Shown piece after piece: positions 21,197 to 30,967 of a stretch of DNA of 64,000 nt; the stretch's first letter is position 1, and each line of letters starts with the position of its first letter. The notes under the pieces are model-generated. The model saw only the letters and a list, made by a program, of their open reading frames with translations. It was not told where the DNA came from and searched no databases. Source of the DNA: Aurantiochytrium sp. KH105 (taxonomy: Eukaryota; Sar; Bigyra; Thraustochytrida; Thraustochytriidae); assembly GCA_003116975.1 (NCBI GenBank), contig BGKB01000007.1:542625-606624 (forward strand), in the 5' to 3' direction. The position numbers were made by a program, and so were the translations under genes.

Positions 21197-22189
21197 TCTG
21201 CGTTCCGCCACAAAAGTAAAGGAGAGAAAAGCTCGCGCACGCGGTTGTGATTTCGATGGTCGTACCGACGACTTTGACGTATGTCGTTCGCCGCTGCAAG
21301 ATCTAGAGATCTACTCCAGATGTGCTCGCCTGCCAGTCAGCTTGTGCGTTTGCTTATACCTTCTTCACGCTGCCAAGACGTCCGAGTGAAAGAAGTGATC
21401 GTGCAATCGCAAGATAACCCGCTTGTGCTCGCCTTGCAGGCTGGCTGTGAGACAGATAAGCCGTCCGCCTCGGCCTGTGCCACGTCCGTCTCGTGGAAAG
21501 ACAGAATAGTACAAGACCGCCGGAGAGGCTGCGCTTGACCGCAAAGCCTAGCGGCCCGACCAACCTCCGGGCTGTCGGCCACGTCGCAAATTCTTACTGC
21601 GTGCGAACTCCCCTCCGCGGCCTCTCTCTCGTCAGTCGATTCGTCCGCCAGTCGACCAAGCTGGCTGGCTGGCCGTCCTCTTCGAGCCGCCCCAGCTCCA
21701 TCTCTCGCGCTCTCGCTCTCTCTCTTTACTGCGACACATCTGAGGCCGAGTCCCGGCCGCGAGGACTCCTCGCCAACGGATCGTTTTTTTTGTTCCCGTC
21801 TTTTGGGACGCATCTCGCCTGTCGTTCGCACCGACGATCGATCTCGTGGGTCGTCGTCCCACGACAGCGCCGGCGTGGAGGCGCGGCGGGGGCGAGGCGC
21901 GGCGGATGCTGCCTGTCGTGGTCGTGGCCGCCGGGAAGTATGTACATGCACGGCAGGAAAAGACATGATCATGCTAAGTTCTCTTCTGGTGCCGGGAGCT
22001 CTGTCGTGCGCTTTACGACAGAGTCTGAATCCGCCGGTGGTGGACGGACGGAATGCGCAGACATTCATGTCAGTCAGCCAGGGCAGAGCAAAGCCGCATC
22101 GCAGCAGCGTAAGCAAAACCGCATCAACGCCACGAAACAAGAACAAAGCTGGAGTGCCGGAGTTGGGTGAGCTTGGAGAATAGTGAAAC
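21197..22189. promoter_or_regulatory. Divergent intergenic region, 1 kb
   Basis: This lies between the Ser-rich gene (-) and the aldo-keto reductase (+). Long open frames occur on both strands, but they are low-complexity Arg/Ser/Pro-rich and have no family resemblance, as expected from GC-rich non-coding DNA. A CTCTCGCTCTCTCT tract lies at 21709-21726. Confidence 0.45.
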
Positions 22190-23302
22190 ATGAGCGCCAA
22201 GGCGTGGGATGGACGCGCGCCTGCGGGCCCCGTGCTGGGCACGATGACGTGGGGACGCGAGGCCCAGGTTCGCGAAAAGGAGGCTGGAGAGATGCTCGCG
22301 AACCTGGTCGAAGCCTGTGAGGAAATTGGCTGCGACCCGATCCTCGACACCGCCCGCGTGTACCAGGCCGGGCAAACGGAGGAGCTTATTGGCACGCTTC
22401 TCAAGCAAGAGGGTCAGCCCTGGTCTGGAAAGAACATTCAAGTCCATACCAAGGCTGCGCCGGTTGTGACCCCCCTCTCCGCGGAAGGTGTCCGCAAGCA
22501 GCTTGAGGATAGCCTCGAGGCCTTGCAAATGGACTGCGTGCACGTGTTCTATCTTCACCTGCCGGAAATGCGCGTCGACGTCGAAGAGACGCTTGAGGCC
22601 TGCAACGAGCTCTACAAGGAGGGCAAATTCGAGGAGCTCGGCCTTTCGAACTTTGCCGCGTGGGACGTTGTTCGCATCGTGCACCTTTGCGAAACACGGG
22701 GCTGGGTTGCCCCCACCGTGTACCAAGGCGTGTACAGCGGGCTGAACCGTACCCTTGAGCCGGAGCTCTTTCCTGCTCTGCGGACGCTCGGTATGCGCAT
22801 TTACGCGTACAACCCGCTCGCTGGAGGCCTCCTCACGGGCCGCTATTCTAGCATGGAGGACATTACGGAGGCCAAGGAGGGCCGCTTTTCAAGTCAGTTT
22901 GATTTCGTGCCTTCTTCCATCAAGACGCCAATGAGTGGCCAGGGTCACAAGTTGTACCGCGCGCGATATGGCCACGAACTGAACATTGACGCCTGTAACT
23001 TGATTGCGGAGACCGTCGGCAAGGAGAAAATGGTGGAAAAGGCCTTTGCTTGGATTCGCCACCACTCGTACGTTTCGGGATCGGATGGTATCATTTTTGG
23101 CGCGAGCAAGCCGTCTCATTGCGCGTCGAACCTGGCATGCTTTTGTGACAGCGAGCCGCTGTCTGAAAATGAAGTTGCCGCCTTCAAAGAGGCAGCAAAG
23201 ATCTGCTTCGCCGCGCAAGAAAGTTACACTCGCAGTTACGGTAGGCTCCCTGGAGGCAGTGAAGTGTACATGGAGAAGTTTACGCTCGGCGGCAGCAACT
23301 AA
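22190..23302 (+). CDS. Aldo-keto reductase, AKR7 (aflatoxin-aldehyde reductase) type
   Basis: The product is 370 residues. It is an NADPH-dependent TIM-barrel reductase of aldehydes. The start VLGTMTWGREAQ matches the AKR7 first strand. The catalytic Asp and Tyr occur in LDTARVYQAGQTEE, the catalytic Lys in HTKAAP, and the His in VFYLHLPEMRVD. ELGLSNFAAWDV, PTVYQGVYSGLNR and YAYNPLAGGLLTGRY are diagnostic of AKR7 and place it with the aflatoxin-aldehyde/succinic-semialdehyde reductases. Probable roles are detoxification of dialdehydes or succinic semialdehyde metabolism in the cytosol. No targeting peptide is seen. The ATG at 22190 is the first and is conserved in position relative to family starts. 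Confidence 0.92.
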   Translation: MSAKAWDGRAPAGPVLGTMTWGREAQVREKEAGEMLANLVEACEEIGCDPILDTARVYQAGQTEELIGTLLKQEGQPWSGKNIQVHTKAAPVVTPLSAEGVRKQLEDSLEALQMDCVHVFYLHLPEMRVDVEETLEACNELYKEGKFEELGLSNFAAWDVVRIVHLCETRGWVAPTVYQGVYSGLNRTLEPELFPALRTLGMRIYAYNPLAGGLLTGRYSSMEDITEAKEGRFSSQFDFVPSSIKTPMSGQGHKLYRARYGHELNIDACNLIAETVGKEKMVEKAFAWIRHHSYVSGSDGIIFGASKPSHCASNLACFCDSEPLSENEVAAFKEAAKICFAAQESYTRSYGRLPGGSEVYMEKFTLGGSN

Positions 23303-23441
23303 AACATGTGAGAAGGGATGCAGGTTGGTAGCCCTTTCTCTTCCAATACCCTGATAAAGAGCACAACCATTGACAAAAAAGAAAATTGCATGCATGAGAA
23401 AAAATGTAAAAAGCGAACGTGACGTACCAGCCTGAGATTGA

Positions 23442-26045
23442 TCAGGCCATGCGAACAGCAGCCTGCTTGGCCGACCGCCTCCTCCTATCCCGTCCGTTAG
23501 CTGCATCGTTTTCGTCCTCGGCGTCGCTGACATCACCATCGCCCCCTTCATCATCAGATTCACGGGTCGGGTACATGTCTGCAAAGGAAACCGATGGCGC
23601 TTGATGACGGAGAGCTCTGGCAAAATCGAAGCCGTTGACGTCGTTGCCCTCGTCACTGACGACGAATTTGTCGTTCTTGATGGCTTGCGAGGTCGCAGTC
23701 GCTTCATGGCCCGTGACTTGCTTGGATTTCTGCACCACGCGCTCGGCACGTTGTCGCACCAAGCGAATCTTGGGAACCATGACGAGCGCTGCCAGCACAA
23801 AGTTGTTGATGACAATGAGACCGCCAAAGACGAGAAAACGGACTGTGGTCTGCTTGAGCTCGATTGCAAACATAATGGGCACTCCAAGGGTGTAGAGCTG
23901 AAGCATGCTAGCGACAGCCATGAAAATGTACGCACTTTCCTGGAACTGCTTGTCAACGTGCCGGCACTTGTACGCCATGTATGTCGTTCCGGCAAACTTG
24001 AGGCCGTTCTTGCAAAAGACGATGGCTAAAAAGATGGTTGACAGTCCACGGTGATCGGTACACAAGCCATAGGACTCGAGGAGATTTCCATACGAATCAA
24101 CTTCGACGCCAGAGTATATGGGGTCGACGCGGCGCTCGTAGTACATTGGATCGAGCGAAAACCAAAGGGTGAGGATGGAAGAGGTAAGGGCGAGCATGGC
24201 CAAAATGCGAAGGTAGAGATCCTTGTTCGAGATTTTCATTGTGCGGAGAGAAGGGTTTTCAAAGATGCGAAGAATACGGTACAATTTCGTGATAAGAGCA
24301 CCGTAGAGAATGGTGTTTCCAAAGGTCCACAGGAGAATCCATGCGTTGCACGAGACATCGAGGCCCAGGGAAGAGTGCAAGATACCGTCGTCCATACCAA
24401 GAGGAATCACTGCGGCGGTGGAGATCATCACGCCAACCAGGGAAATGACCAGGAACTCGGGCTGTGACTTGACCACCACTCGGCTCTTTTTGTTCATGAA
24501 TGTCCAGATGATAAAGTAAATGCACGAAACTTCCGTGACCACCATGAGAGAAAACATGAGTCCGCGCACGCCTGGGTGAATCTGGTTGAGATCTTCTATC
24601 ACCGTCTCAGTTGCCAAGGGCACCTCCGTGGTGTCGCCGGGAAAGATGAGGTCTCCGTTAGTTGTCGACCACTTGTCGCTGGACCACACTGCGACCTCTT
24701 CAAGAGTGAAGGTGCTGTTGTTGGTTGCGTCGAGCGCGAGGGAGCTCAGAGAATACGACACGGAGCTGATGTTGCGCGACCCGGTCGACGCATCCAGAAC
24801 CATGCTGCCCGTGAGCCCAGAAAAGACAAAATCCTCGCTGGATATCATGTCAATCACGTTTTGCATATTTGAGATCGTTCCGTGCTTTTCATAAGCCATG
24901 CACAACGCTCGGCACGACGCAACGACGGCATCAAAGTGCAGCGAGACGGTCTGCACGAGCGAGTCCGTCGTATACGTCTCGAAGAAATCCACATCAACCT
25001 GTCGCGACGCATACGTGCCTTTGCTTGGGACCCGAAAGAGCTGACCGCCGGGAAGACGTTCATTGACATACGTCATGAAAGAGCTGTCGTATTGGAGGTC
25101 TGCCCAGCTGTGGCGAAAATTTTTAGTCCTCGTCGTCTCGAACGCCGTTTTTACCGAAAGGCGCTGGTGACGCACAAGCGCAGTTGCGAGAGCCTCGGAC
25201 CGCGCCGCCAGGGCATCGAGGTTGGCATCAGTGACCGCGTCCAGGAAAATGAGTAGCTTGCCCTCGCCCATCATGCCATTGTTCAGTGCGTAGTCCGCAA
25301 TCGCCAAAATGTCCTCGTCCCATGCGAGAAGCAGAATGACATTGAGCTTTTCATTCCCAAGAGTGGCCATTGCGTTCGCGGCTCCGGTGGTGTCGCCCAC
25401 ACGAAATCCCTCGGAATGCAGCGTCACACCAGCTTCCTCGCATGCTTCTTCGAGGTCATCACGGAACGATGACCCAAAGGAGTCGTCGGCGTGGACGAGT
25501 CCGATATGCTTAAGATCGTACCAGCTTGCGAGCTGCGCGGCGACCTTGGTCGTACCTTTGTCAGATGGAATGACACGCACAAACTTGCTGTACTCGGCAC
25601 GATCCGAAAGGTCTTGCGAGCTTGCTGTCGCCGAGATGACACCGACATTTTCCGAACCGGCCACGAGTGCAACCGGAAGGGCGGAGGCCGAACGTGTGGG
25701 GCCAATAACAAAATTGGTAGGATTCGAAGAGTGAATTCCGTCCAGCAGAACTTGAACGGCAGACGCTGGGTCAAACTGAGAGTCCGAGGCCGTAAAGTTA
25801 AAGTGCAACCCGGGACACTGCGTCGATCGAGACGCCAGCTCGGAGATCACCGAGCCGTCACCATCCTCGCACATGCGAGCAGCCATAAGCATGGCTACGT
25901 GCGGAACTTCTGCCTCCATATCGTACTGGGTGAAGACGTCGTCGGAGAGGACGCCATGGAGGCCCATAAGCTGGATATTGGCATAGTGCGCGCGGACATC
26001 TGTCAATAGGACAAGGCAGAGAGCTGCGCACAAAAAAGACTTCAT
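23442..26045 (-). CDS. Class C G-protein-coupled receptor, GABA-B-like
   Basis: The product is 867 residues. A signal peptide (MKSFLCAALCLVLLTDVRA) leads into a Venus-flytrap ligand-binding domain (about 25-440) of the ANF-receptor/periplasmic-binding type, with FVIGPTRSASALPVALVAG and GLVHADDSFGSSFRDDLEEA as typical lobe-1/lobe-2 segments. A seven-helix domain follows at about residues 490-760, beginning GLMFSLMVVTEVSCIYFIIW. It lacks the Cys-rich domain between the two parts, as in GABA-B receptors and unlike mGluRs. The cytosolic tail of about 100 residues is acidic, then Arg-rich. The ligand is unknown; amino-acid-like molecules are the family norm. No intron is needed. Confidence 0.88.
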   Translation of the reverse strand: MKSFLCAALCLVLLTDVRAHYANIQLMGLHGVLSDDVFTQYDMEAEVPHVAMLMAARMCEDGDGSVISELASRSTQCPGLHFNFTASDSQFDPASAVQVLLDGIHSSNPTNFVIGPTRSASALPVALVAGSENVGVISATASSQDLSDRAEYSKFVRVIPSDKGTTKVAAQLASWYDLKHIGLVHADDSFGSSFRDDLEEACEEAGVTLHSEGFRVGDTTGAANAMATLGNEKLNVILLLAWDEDILAIADYALNNGMMGEGKLLIFLDAVTDANLDALAARSEALATALVRHQRLSVKTAFETTRTKNFRHSWADLQYDSSFMTYVNERLPGGQLFRVPSKGTYASRQVDVDFFETYTTDSLVQTVSLHFDAVVASCRALCMAYEKHGTISNMQNVIDMISSEDFVFSGLTGSMVLDASTGSRNISSVSYSLSSLALDATNNSTFTLEEVAVWSSDKWSTTNGDLIFPGDTTEVPLATETVIEDLNQIHPGVRGLMFSLMVVTEVSCIYFIIWTFMNKKSRVVVKSQPEFLVISLVGVMISTAAVIPLGMDDGILHSSLGLDVSCNAWILLWTFGNTILYGALITKLYRILRIFENPSLRTMKISNKDLYLRILAMLALTSSILTLWFSLDPMYYERRVDPIYSGVEVDSYGNLLESYGLCTDHRGLSTIFLAIVFCKNGLKFAGTTYMAYKCRHVDKQFQESAYIFMAVASMLQLYTLGVPIMFAIELKQTTVRFLVFGGLIVINNFVLAALVMVPKIRLVRQRAERVVQKSKQVTGHEATATSQAIKNDKFVVSDEGNDVNGFDFARALRHQAPSVSFADMYPTRESDDEGGDGDVSDAEDENDAANGRDRRRRSAKQAAVRMA

Positions 26046-27058
26046 CGCGTACGCGACGCGCCTATGATGCGGTCTATTTCAGTCGATCTACTCCTCTCCG
26101 AATGATTGTTAATTGGCCTCTTCTACAGACAAGCCTTCAACCTTTTTCTGCTGCTACTTGCACAATATTCGGACGCGAGTGGCACACGCGCGTGCGATCG
26201 AGCGGACGTACAGCAGCACCGGGCGATCCGGGACTGTTGAATGTTTGTGACACTTTTGGGGGCCGTCTCGGTGTCAAGGGGACCCTCGGTGGTTGTAAGT
26301 AAAGGATCCCTCCTTTTTTGAGCGTGACTGCTCTAGAGGGCGGTGAATCGTGACGGCCCAAGCATCCGGGACATTGTATATTGCCCCTCGGGGCAATCTG
26401 CATAGGACAAAGATATAGGCAATTCAGTCTGGCCCGCCCTGTCTCCGAACTGCATTTCGTCGCCCTTGTGGACGTCAGCTGCTTCCCGGGCTCGATCACA
26501 TGATCGGCTTACTTGGCTGGCAAGGTGCGGCTAGCATGCGTTCCAGAAGGAGTTTCCCTGCACTTCGCGCTTGATTATCGCGTCCTCGGGTGTCATCTGG
26601 CGGCAAGGCAACTTTTCCGCGCGCAGTCACTGGCGTTCACAATCCGGAGTTCTCGCGCGTCGGCTGTGGCGGGCATTCCCTCCATCTTGAGGCCCGTGCA
26701 GAGTGTAGTGGCGCACAAGGTCAGGCAAAATGCCCGCCTTGCTTGCCCTGCAGTGCTTTGCAAAGCTCAAAGAAGACCTCTCCGACTTGCGAAGTTGTGG
26801 AAGTATTCGAGGTTAGCGGGGCTGGGACACTTGGCGCTTGTCAAATGACGACGACAAGGACGATTGAGATGAAGGTCCGCCTCGCAAATCAGCTTCGATC
26901 CGGCATCGGCGAGCGCGCGCCCGGAGACCGCGTAGAGGCTTGCAGAGGGACGGGACAGGCATCCCTCGCCCGGGGCTGCACGTGTCTGAACCCCATCGCC
27001 CGCCGAGGGCCAAAGCGCTGGTGGTCAGTCGGTCTGCCTGACGGCCGTGCACGGAGTC
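26046..27058. promoter_or_regulatory. Divergent intergenic region with an 8-bp inverted repeat
   Basis: This 1-kb spacer lies between the class C receptor (-) and the cystatin-like gene (+). It holds a perfect inverted repeat (ATTGCCCC, TC, GGGGCAAT) at 26380-26397. A long open frame continuing from 26590 into the next gene in another phase looks like a shadow. Confidence 0.45.
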
Positions 27059-27853
27059 ATGGCGCCGTTAGCACGAGCGACTCCGACGGGTGCGGCAACC
27101 TCGGGCGGCCACAAGCTGCAGCGGCGGTCGCCGCAGCTGCTGCTTCCGCTGCTTGTGCTAGCGCTTGCGCTCGAGCTGTTGCCCGCCTGGACAGCTGGAT
27201 CGGCCGCAAATGTGGCCGAGGCGTTTGGCGAGGAGCGTCTAAATGTACGGAGCACCGAGGTCTTGACGGCTGCACAGGTCGCCCTCCAGGAGCTGAGGTC
27301 CGCCTCAGATTCAGGCGTTTACGAAACACTCGAGCTTGCGGCAGTTCGGGGGGCGACCGCCCATCAGGAACGCTTTCATCGCGTGCTGAAGTTGACGGTG
27401 GACCTGACCAGCCAACATTTCGAGGCCAGCAAGCACTTTGAGACGGAGCTTACCGTATTCAAAGACCCTGGCGAGAATGGACCCATTCGTAGCGTCGCGG
27501 TAACAAAACTGCCCGAATTTGCACCGGACGTCATGGAACGTTTTCGTAGGTCCAAAGTGCGTGATGCAATGGCCCGGCGTGAGCGTCTGTTTCAGGAAAT
27601 CGAGCAAGACTATTTGCGCGCACAGAGACTATCGGCTGAAGTTGAAACCGAATCAAGCTCGATGGACTTCGCCTCAGAGGATCACAACAACAAAGTGTTA
27701 GCCGCGCTTGCCACCAAGACACTCATTGATATGAAAGCGTTACCAGACACATCTGCCCAGACTGCCGACATAATCGATGAAATTATTCAGAAGAGGTTGG
27801 ACCGTCTTCTGGCGCTCGAGGCCGGCACCTTTAGCACGAGTTCAAGCCTGTAA
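27059..27853 (+). CDS. Secreted or membrane-anchored protein with cystatin-like domain
   Basis: The product is 264 residues. After a polar 28-residue N-terminus comes a strongly hydrophobic helix (LLLPLLVLALALELLPAW), either a signal peptide or a signal anchor. Residues about 60-140 have a cystatin-like pattern: a helix (VLTAAQVALQELRSAS), then a strand ending in an AVRGATAHQERFHRVLKL segment and a second strand pair. The canonical QxVxG is replaced, so protease inhibition is not assured. The remaining 120 residues are helical and acidic, with no recognised domain. A GTG four codons earlier is open, but the ATG at 27059 is the plausible start. A scaffold-like role of the cystatin fold without inhibition is equally possible. 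Confidence 0.6.
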   Translation: MAPLARATPTGAATSGGHKLQRRSPQLLLPLLVLALALELLPAWTAGSAANVAEAFGEERLNVRSTEVLTAAQVALQELRSASDSGVYETLELAAVRGATAHQERFHRVLKLTVDLTSQHFEASKHFETELTVFKDPGENGPIRSVAVTKLPEFAPDVMERFRRSKVRDAMARRERLFQEIEQDYLRAQRLSAEVETESSSMDFASEDHNNKVLAALATKTLIDMKALPDTSAQTADIIDEIIQKRLDRLLALEAGTFSTSSSL

Positions 27854-28291
27854 GGCTGGAACATGTATACTATTACTCGATTTCCTGTTTTCAACAATCG
27901 AAATGCGAAGGTGTCGAGCACAGACGACTTGCGATCTTCCCTTGGGTATCTGAAACATTTATAGAGACCCTTTTATCAAGGTCAAGTGGGAGCACGTTCT
28001 TTGTTGGTGGCTTCGTGGCGTTCTGCTTCAGCCGCTTGAAACATTTTGGTTTGGTTTGGCATCTCTCTCGCACAAACACATGCGCATATACCTCGTGAGA
28101 GAAAGAATGGAGGGCACAAGTGAGAGTCTTGAAGAAGTTATCAAGACAAAAAGAGTTTCAAGCTCCCCGCCTTGACCGCTGGTGAACGCCTTCCGTCATT
28201 TGATCAAAAGAATGCTTTATACCTCTTTATATCCATGTGTTGATTCGATCTGAAATTCAAAGATCGTGCGTGCTACTCGACTTGACATCGA
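27854..28291. other. Convergent 3' spacer
   Basis: This 438-bp spacer is AT-richer than the flanking genes and holds the 3' ends of the cystatin-like (+) and thioredoxin-fold (-) transcripts. Nothing else is recognised. Confidence 0.4.
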
Positions 28292-28789
28292 TCACTCATC
28301 TTCATCACCATCTTCTTCCGCTCGGGATCCGCCGGTGACGGCCTTTGAATCCCTGGGGTCTACGGGAGTGATTTTGTCAGACCCAAAGAAGCTGCTGAGA
28401 TCAACGGTGTCCTCTGAGGCCGCAACAATGCCCCCGGCACTGTTGATAACAATGTGGAAAGGGTAGACGCTTGCGCGCATGCCATAAAAGGTCGGGAGTG
28501 TTCCCGTAAAGCTCTCGCAATGCGTAATGTCTTGATCTCCCAGAAGATCCTGCGCAGTTGCGGCATCATCAGCGTTGTTGAGTACGATGCAGCGCACCTC
28601 TGGTTTCGCAAGTGCAAAGTCTTCGAGCGCTTGCAAGAAGGGCACGCATTCTGAAGCAAAATCGTTCGCGACGACGAGGATGACAACGGAGGTTCCCTTG
28701 CCAGCCATGGAACTGAGCTTCCGGCGCGAGCCGTCCTCGGCCGACGTCATCGTAAAGTCCTTGAACTGCTTGCCCACGATTGGCGCCAT
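28292..28789 (-). CDS. Thioredoxin-fold (AhpC/TlpA-like) protein with a lone cysteine
   Basis: The product is 165 residues. The pattern is that of a redoxin: an opening GKQFKDFTMTSADG-like strand, a central strand VVILVVANDFASECVPFLQALEDFA where peroxiredoxins and TlpA proteins carry their active-site helix, then PEVRCIVLNN and a cis-Pro-like YPFHIVINSAGG. Only one cysteine (FASEC) lies in the active-site region and no CxxC is present, so it may be a one-Cys peroxidase or a redox-inactive member. The C-terminal 25 residues are acidic and disordered. The ATG at 28789 is the first in frame. No signal peptide, so cytosolic or nuclear. Confidence 0.65.
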   Translation of the reverse strand: MAPIVGKQFKDFTMTSAEDGSRRKLSSMAGKGTSVVILVVANDFASECVPFLQALEDFALAKPEVRCIVLNNADDAATAQDLLGDQDITHCESFTGTLPTFYGMRASVYPFHIVINSAGGIVAASEDTVDLSSFFGSDKITPVDPRDSKAVTGGSRAEEDGDEDE

Positions 28790-29419
28790 TGTGCTTGTGC
28801 TTGTGCTTGCTCGCCTGGGACAACCTTGTTCCTTTTTTCGCGAAAGGGGGATGCGCTAGAACCGGCGGTCCTCGCGGAGGATAGGGAGACGGGAGGAGGG
28901 GGGGGGGGGGGTCGCGACGAGGGGCCGAGGGCAACGCAACGCCGGAGAACGCCGTACAGGGAGTGACGACTGTGTCGCGCGGCGGTTCGAGCAGTCCCCA
29001 GAGATTCTCGTTTGCATGCTCGAACACGCGGCCTTGCACGCGCTGACGACATTGGTTTGCAAATAATACCAGACACAAGTCTTGTGCAATTTTTTGGTGG
29101 TTGGATTGGCATTAGGTCTGATACAGTCAAAACACGTAAAGTCAAGTGTATAGAGAGGGGGCGGGGGGAGAGGAAAATGGTTTCGCACGTCGCTGAAGCC
29201 GCTATCTTGGGCGTTCTACTTTACTGTCAATCAGTAGGTGGCAGAAGATCCCTGAAGAAAATCCAGTTGATTGTGGCATGTGGCCCACGAGGCGATGGGT
29301 CTAGGAAAAGAAGATCCAGCGCGAATCACTGCCAGGAAGAATCGCACGGTCTGCGCAGGAGGACCTATCTATTATCAGCCAAGCAGCAGGTGCAGCGTGT
29401 ATTTCTTGGAAGGTATCTC
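28790..29419. promoter_or_regulatory. Intergenic region with a G14 homopolymer
   Basis: This 630-bp region precedes the thioredoxin-fold gene (-). A run of 14 G residues sits at 28898-28911, about 110 bp upstream of its ATG, flanked by purine-rich GGAGG repeats. It must also carry the 3' end of the F-box/RCC1 transcript. No coding exon identified. Confidence 0.5.
28898..28911 (+). repeat. G14 homopolymer
   Basis: Fourteen consecutive G residues on the plus strand, preceded by GGGAGGA. It lies upstream of the thioredoxin-fold gene and could form a four-stranded structure with neighbouring G tracts. Confidence 0.85.
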
Positions 29420-30472
29420 CTACGTACTTGTAAGCATGGCAGTAGTAGTACTATCAAGCACCCGAGCGATACCTTGTGTTGCGAGTCCCACGTGATAGAT
29501 GTGTCCGCTGGACGACAGAAAACTCGTTTCGCCATTGTCGGGATCCGGGGATACAGCAATGATACGACATTCAGGAGCTAGACTAGGTCGAGGCGTGAAA
29601 GCTACTTCGAGATCCTGGTGCTCATTGAGACCAAGTTGATTGAAACGATTTTGGCCCCAAGCGAAGACTCGCCCCGTTGTGGTAATAGCAAAGGTACAAA
29701 GGCGACCGCACGTGACGTAAAGTACGTTACGTAGGCAGATTTGCTCAGACGGCGTGAATTTGCATGTGGACTCGACGTCTGCGCGGAGACCGAGCTGCCC
29801 ATACAGATTGCTTCCGGCAGAGCGTATAACTCCGTGCTCGAGAAGAACACACGTGTGATAAAGGCCCGCTGAGGCGCTCCGTACAATCTCATGTGCAAGA
29901 CTTTTTACACGGGTCGGAGCAGGAACAAATGCGGGCGTTCCAGCACCTAGCCCGAGTTGTCCTTCGGAATTATCGCCCTGTACAAAAAGAGCCCCATTTT
30001 CGGTGACAATACAGCAATGACATCTCCCAAAACTTAGTGACCTCACTGCGACGAGGTCGCCACCCAAATGCCGTGGAATCTGGAAATGCGCAAGAGCGAC
30101 ATCTTGCGCAGACGGCCGATCTCGACGCAAGTGGCGTATCGTTCGTAATGCCCCAGAAGCAATTAAGTGCGCTTCTTTGATTCCAAAGAAGCGGCCGTGT
30201 TGCTCCTCGAGGTCAACATCATGCTGCGCTCGAAGTGGCTCTGATGCCTCAAAAACGTCATAAAAACGAAGCAGATCAAAAAATCCAGCCTTTTCGACTT
30301 TATCACCTTCCACGGGCAGTCCGATGCGTTGTTGTATCGCGAGCGGGACTGCCCGATCGATCACAAGACGGCGGAACCCCTGGCTCGTGCTTGCCAACGC
30401 CTCGAGGTCGCGCGCCGCGAGGCAGCCACAAACGTGCTGGGCCAGCGCCGCTTCTGGGAGTGTAGCCAGCAT
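29420..30472 (-). CDS. F-box protein with RCC1-like repeats
   Basis: The product is 350 residues. The first 45 residues form an F-box (LPEAALAQHVCGCLAARDLEALASTSQGFRRLV). After a linker, from about residue 140, there are RCC1-type blades with the GDNSEGQLGLG, GSNLYGQLGL and WGQNRFNQLGL signatures. About three to four repeats are present, short of the usual seven, so the propeller is incomplete or built with divergent blades. It is likely a substrate-recognition subunit of an SCF ubiquitin ligase, comparable to the F-box/RCC1 combinations of plants and protists, though the target is unknown. The ATG at 30472 is a clear start. It diverges from the PqiA-type membrane protein. Confidence 0.82.
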   Translation of the reverse strand: MLATLPEAALAQHVCGCLAARDLEALASTSQGFRRLVIDRAVPLAIQQRIGLPVEGDKVEKAGFFDLLRFYDVFEASEPLRAQHDVDLEEQHGRFFGIKEAHLIASGALRTIRHLRRDRPSAQDVALAHFQIPRHLGGDLVAVRSLSFGRCHCCIVTENGALFVQGDNSEGQLGLGAGTPAFVPAPTRVKSLAHEIVRSASAGLYHTCVLLEHGVIRSAGSNLYGQLGLRADVESTCKFTPSEQICLRNVLYVTCGRLCTFAITTTGRVFAWGQNRFNQLGLNEHQDLEVAFTPRPSLAPECRIIAVSPDPDNGETSFLSSSGHIYHVGLATQGIARVLDSTTTAMLTST

Positions 30473-30967
30473 GTCTTGTTTCGTGCCAGTAGCTGTCTGC
30501 CTGTCTTGTTTGTTTGATGCTGCGCGAGGGACAATTTCTATCTCTTTAGGTGTAGAGACTCCTACGATTCACAGGTGGGTTCTCACCTCTTGGGACACCG
30601 AGCCGTTAATGTACGGAATTCCGGGGAAGCCGTAAACGCTGGAAACGAATTTCCGGGACGACCGCTACGTGTGTCGAAGGCCCAAAATCGTAAAACTTGA
30701 CCCGCGGCGAGAGCAAGCCGGCGCTCGCCGTGCTCGCGATCGCGCGGGGCCCTTGAGGCCCTCTGCTGCTCGGAACACAGCGCAGCGCAGCGCGACGGAG
30801 CACAGCGTAGGCCGATCTCTTTGGATCGTGCGAGCGAGCGAGTCTGTTTTCCGGACCAGCGAAGGTTTTAGCTTGACTGAAGCGCAGAATACGTAGCTTC
30901 GGCACCGAGAACCGTGGAGAGACGACCGACCGGCTGATAGGATCAAGTCGCTTCGAGATTATTGATC
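30473..30967. promoter_or_regulatory. Divergent promoter region, F-box/RCC1 / PqiA-type gene
   Basis: This 495-bp spacer contains a GCGCA-rich short repeat near 30780-30800. No TATA-like element or exon is convincing. Confidence 0.4.

Noticed and set aside
21337-22404. Long minus-strand open frame upstream and across the start of the aldo-keto reductase gene
   Set aside because: Ser/Arg/Pro-rich, overlaps the 5' end of the AKR gene, no family match; typical of GC-rich non-coding DNA.
26590-27441. Plus-strand open frame overlapping the cystatin-like gene in another phase
   Set aside because: Arg/Gly/Cys-rich, no domain, and incompatible with the better-supported frame starting at 27059.
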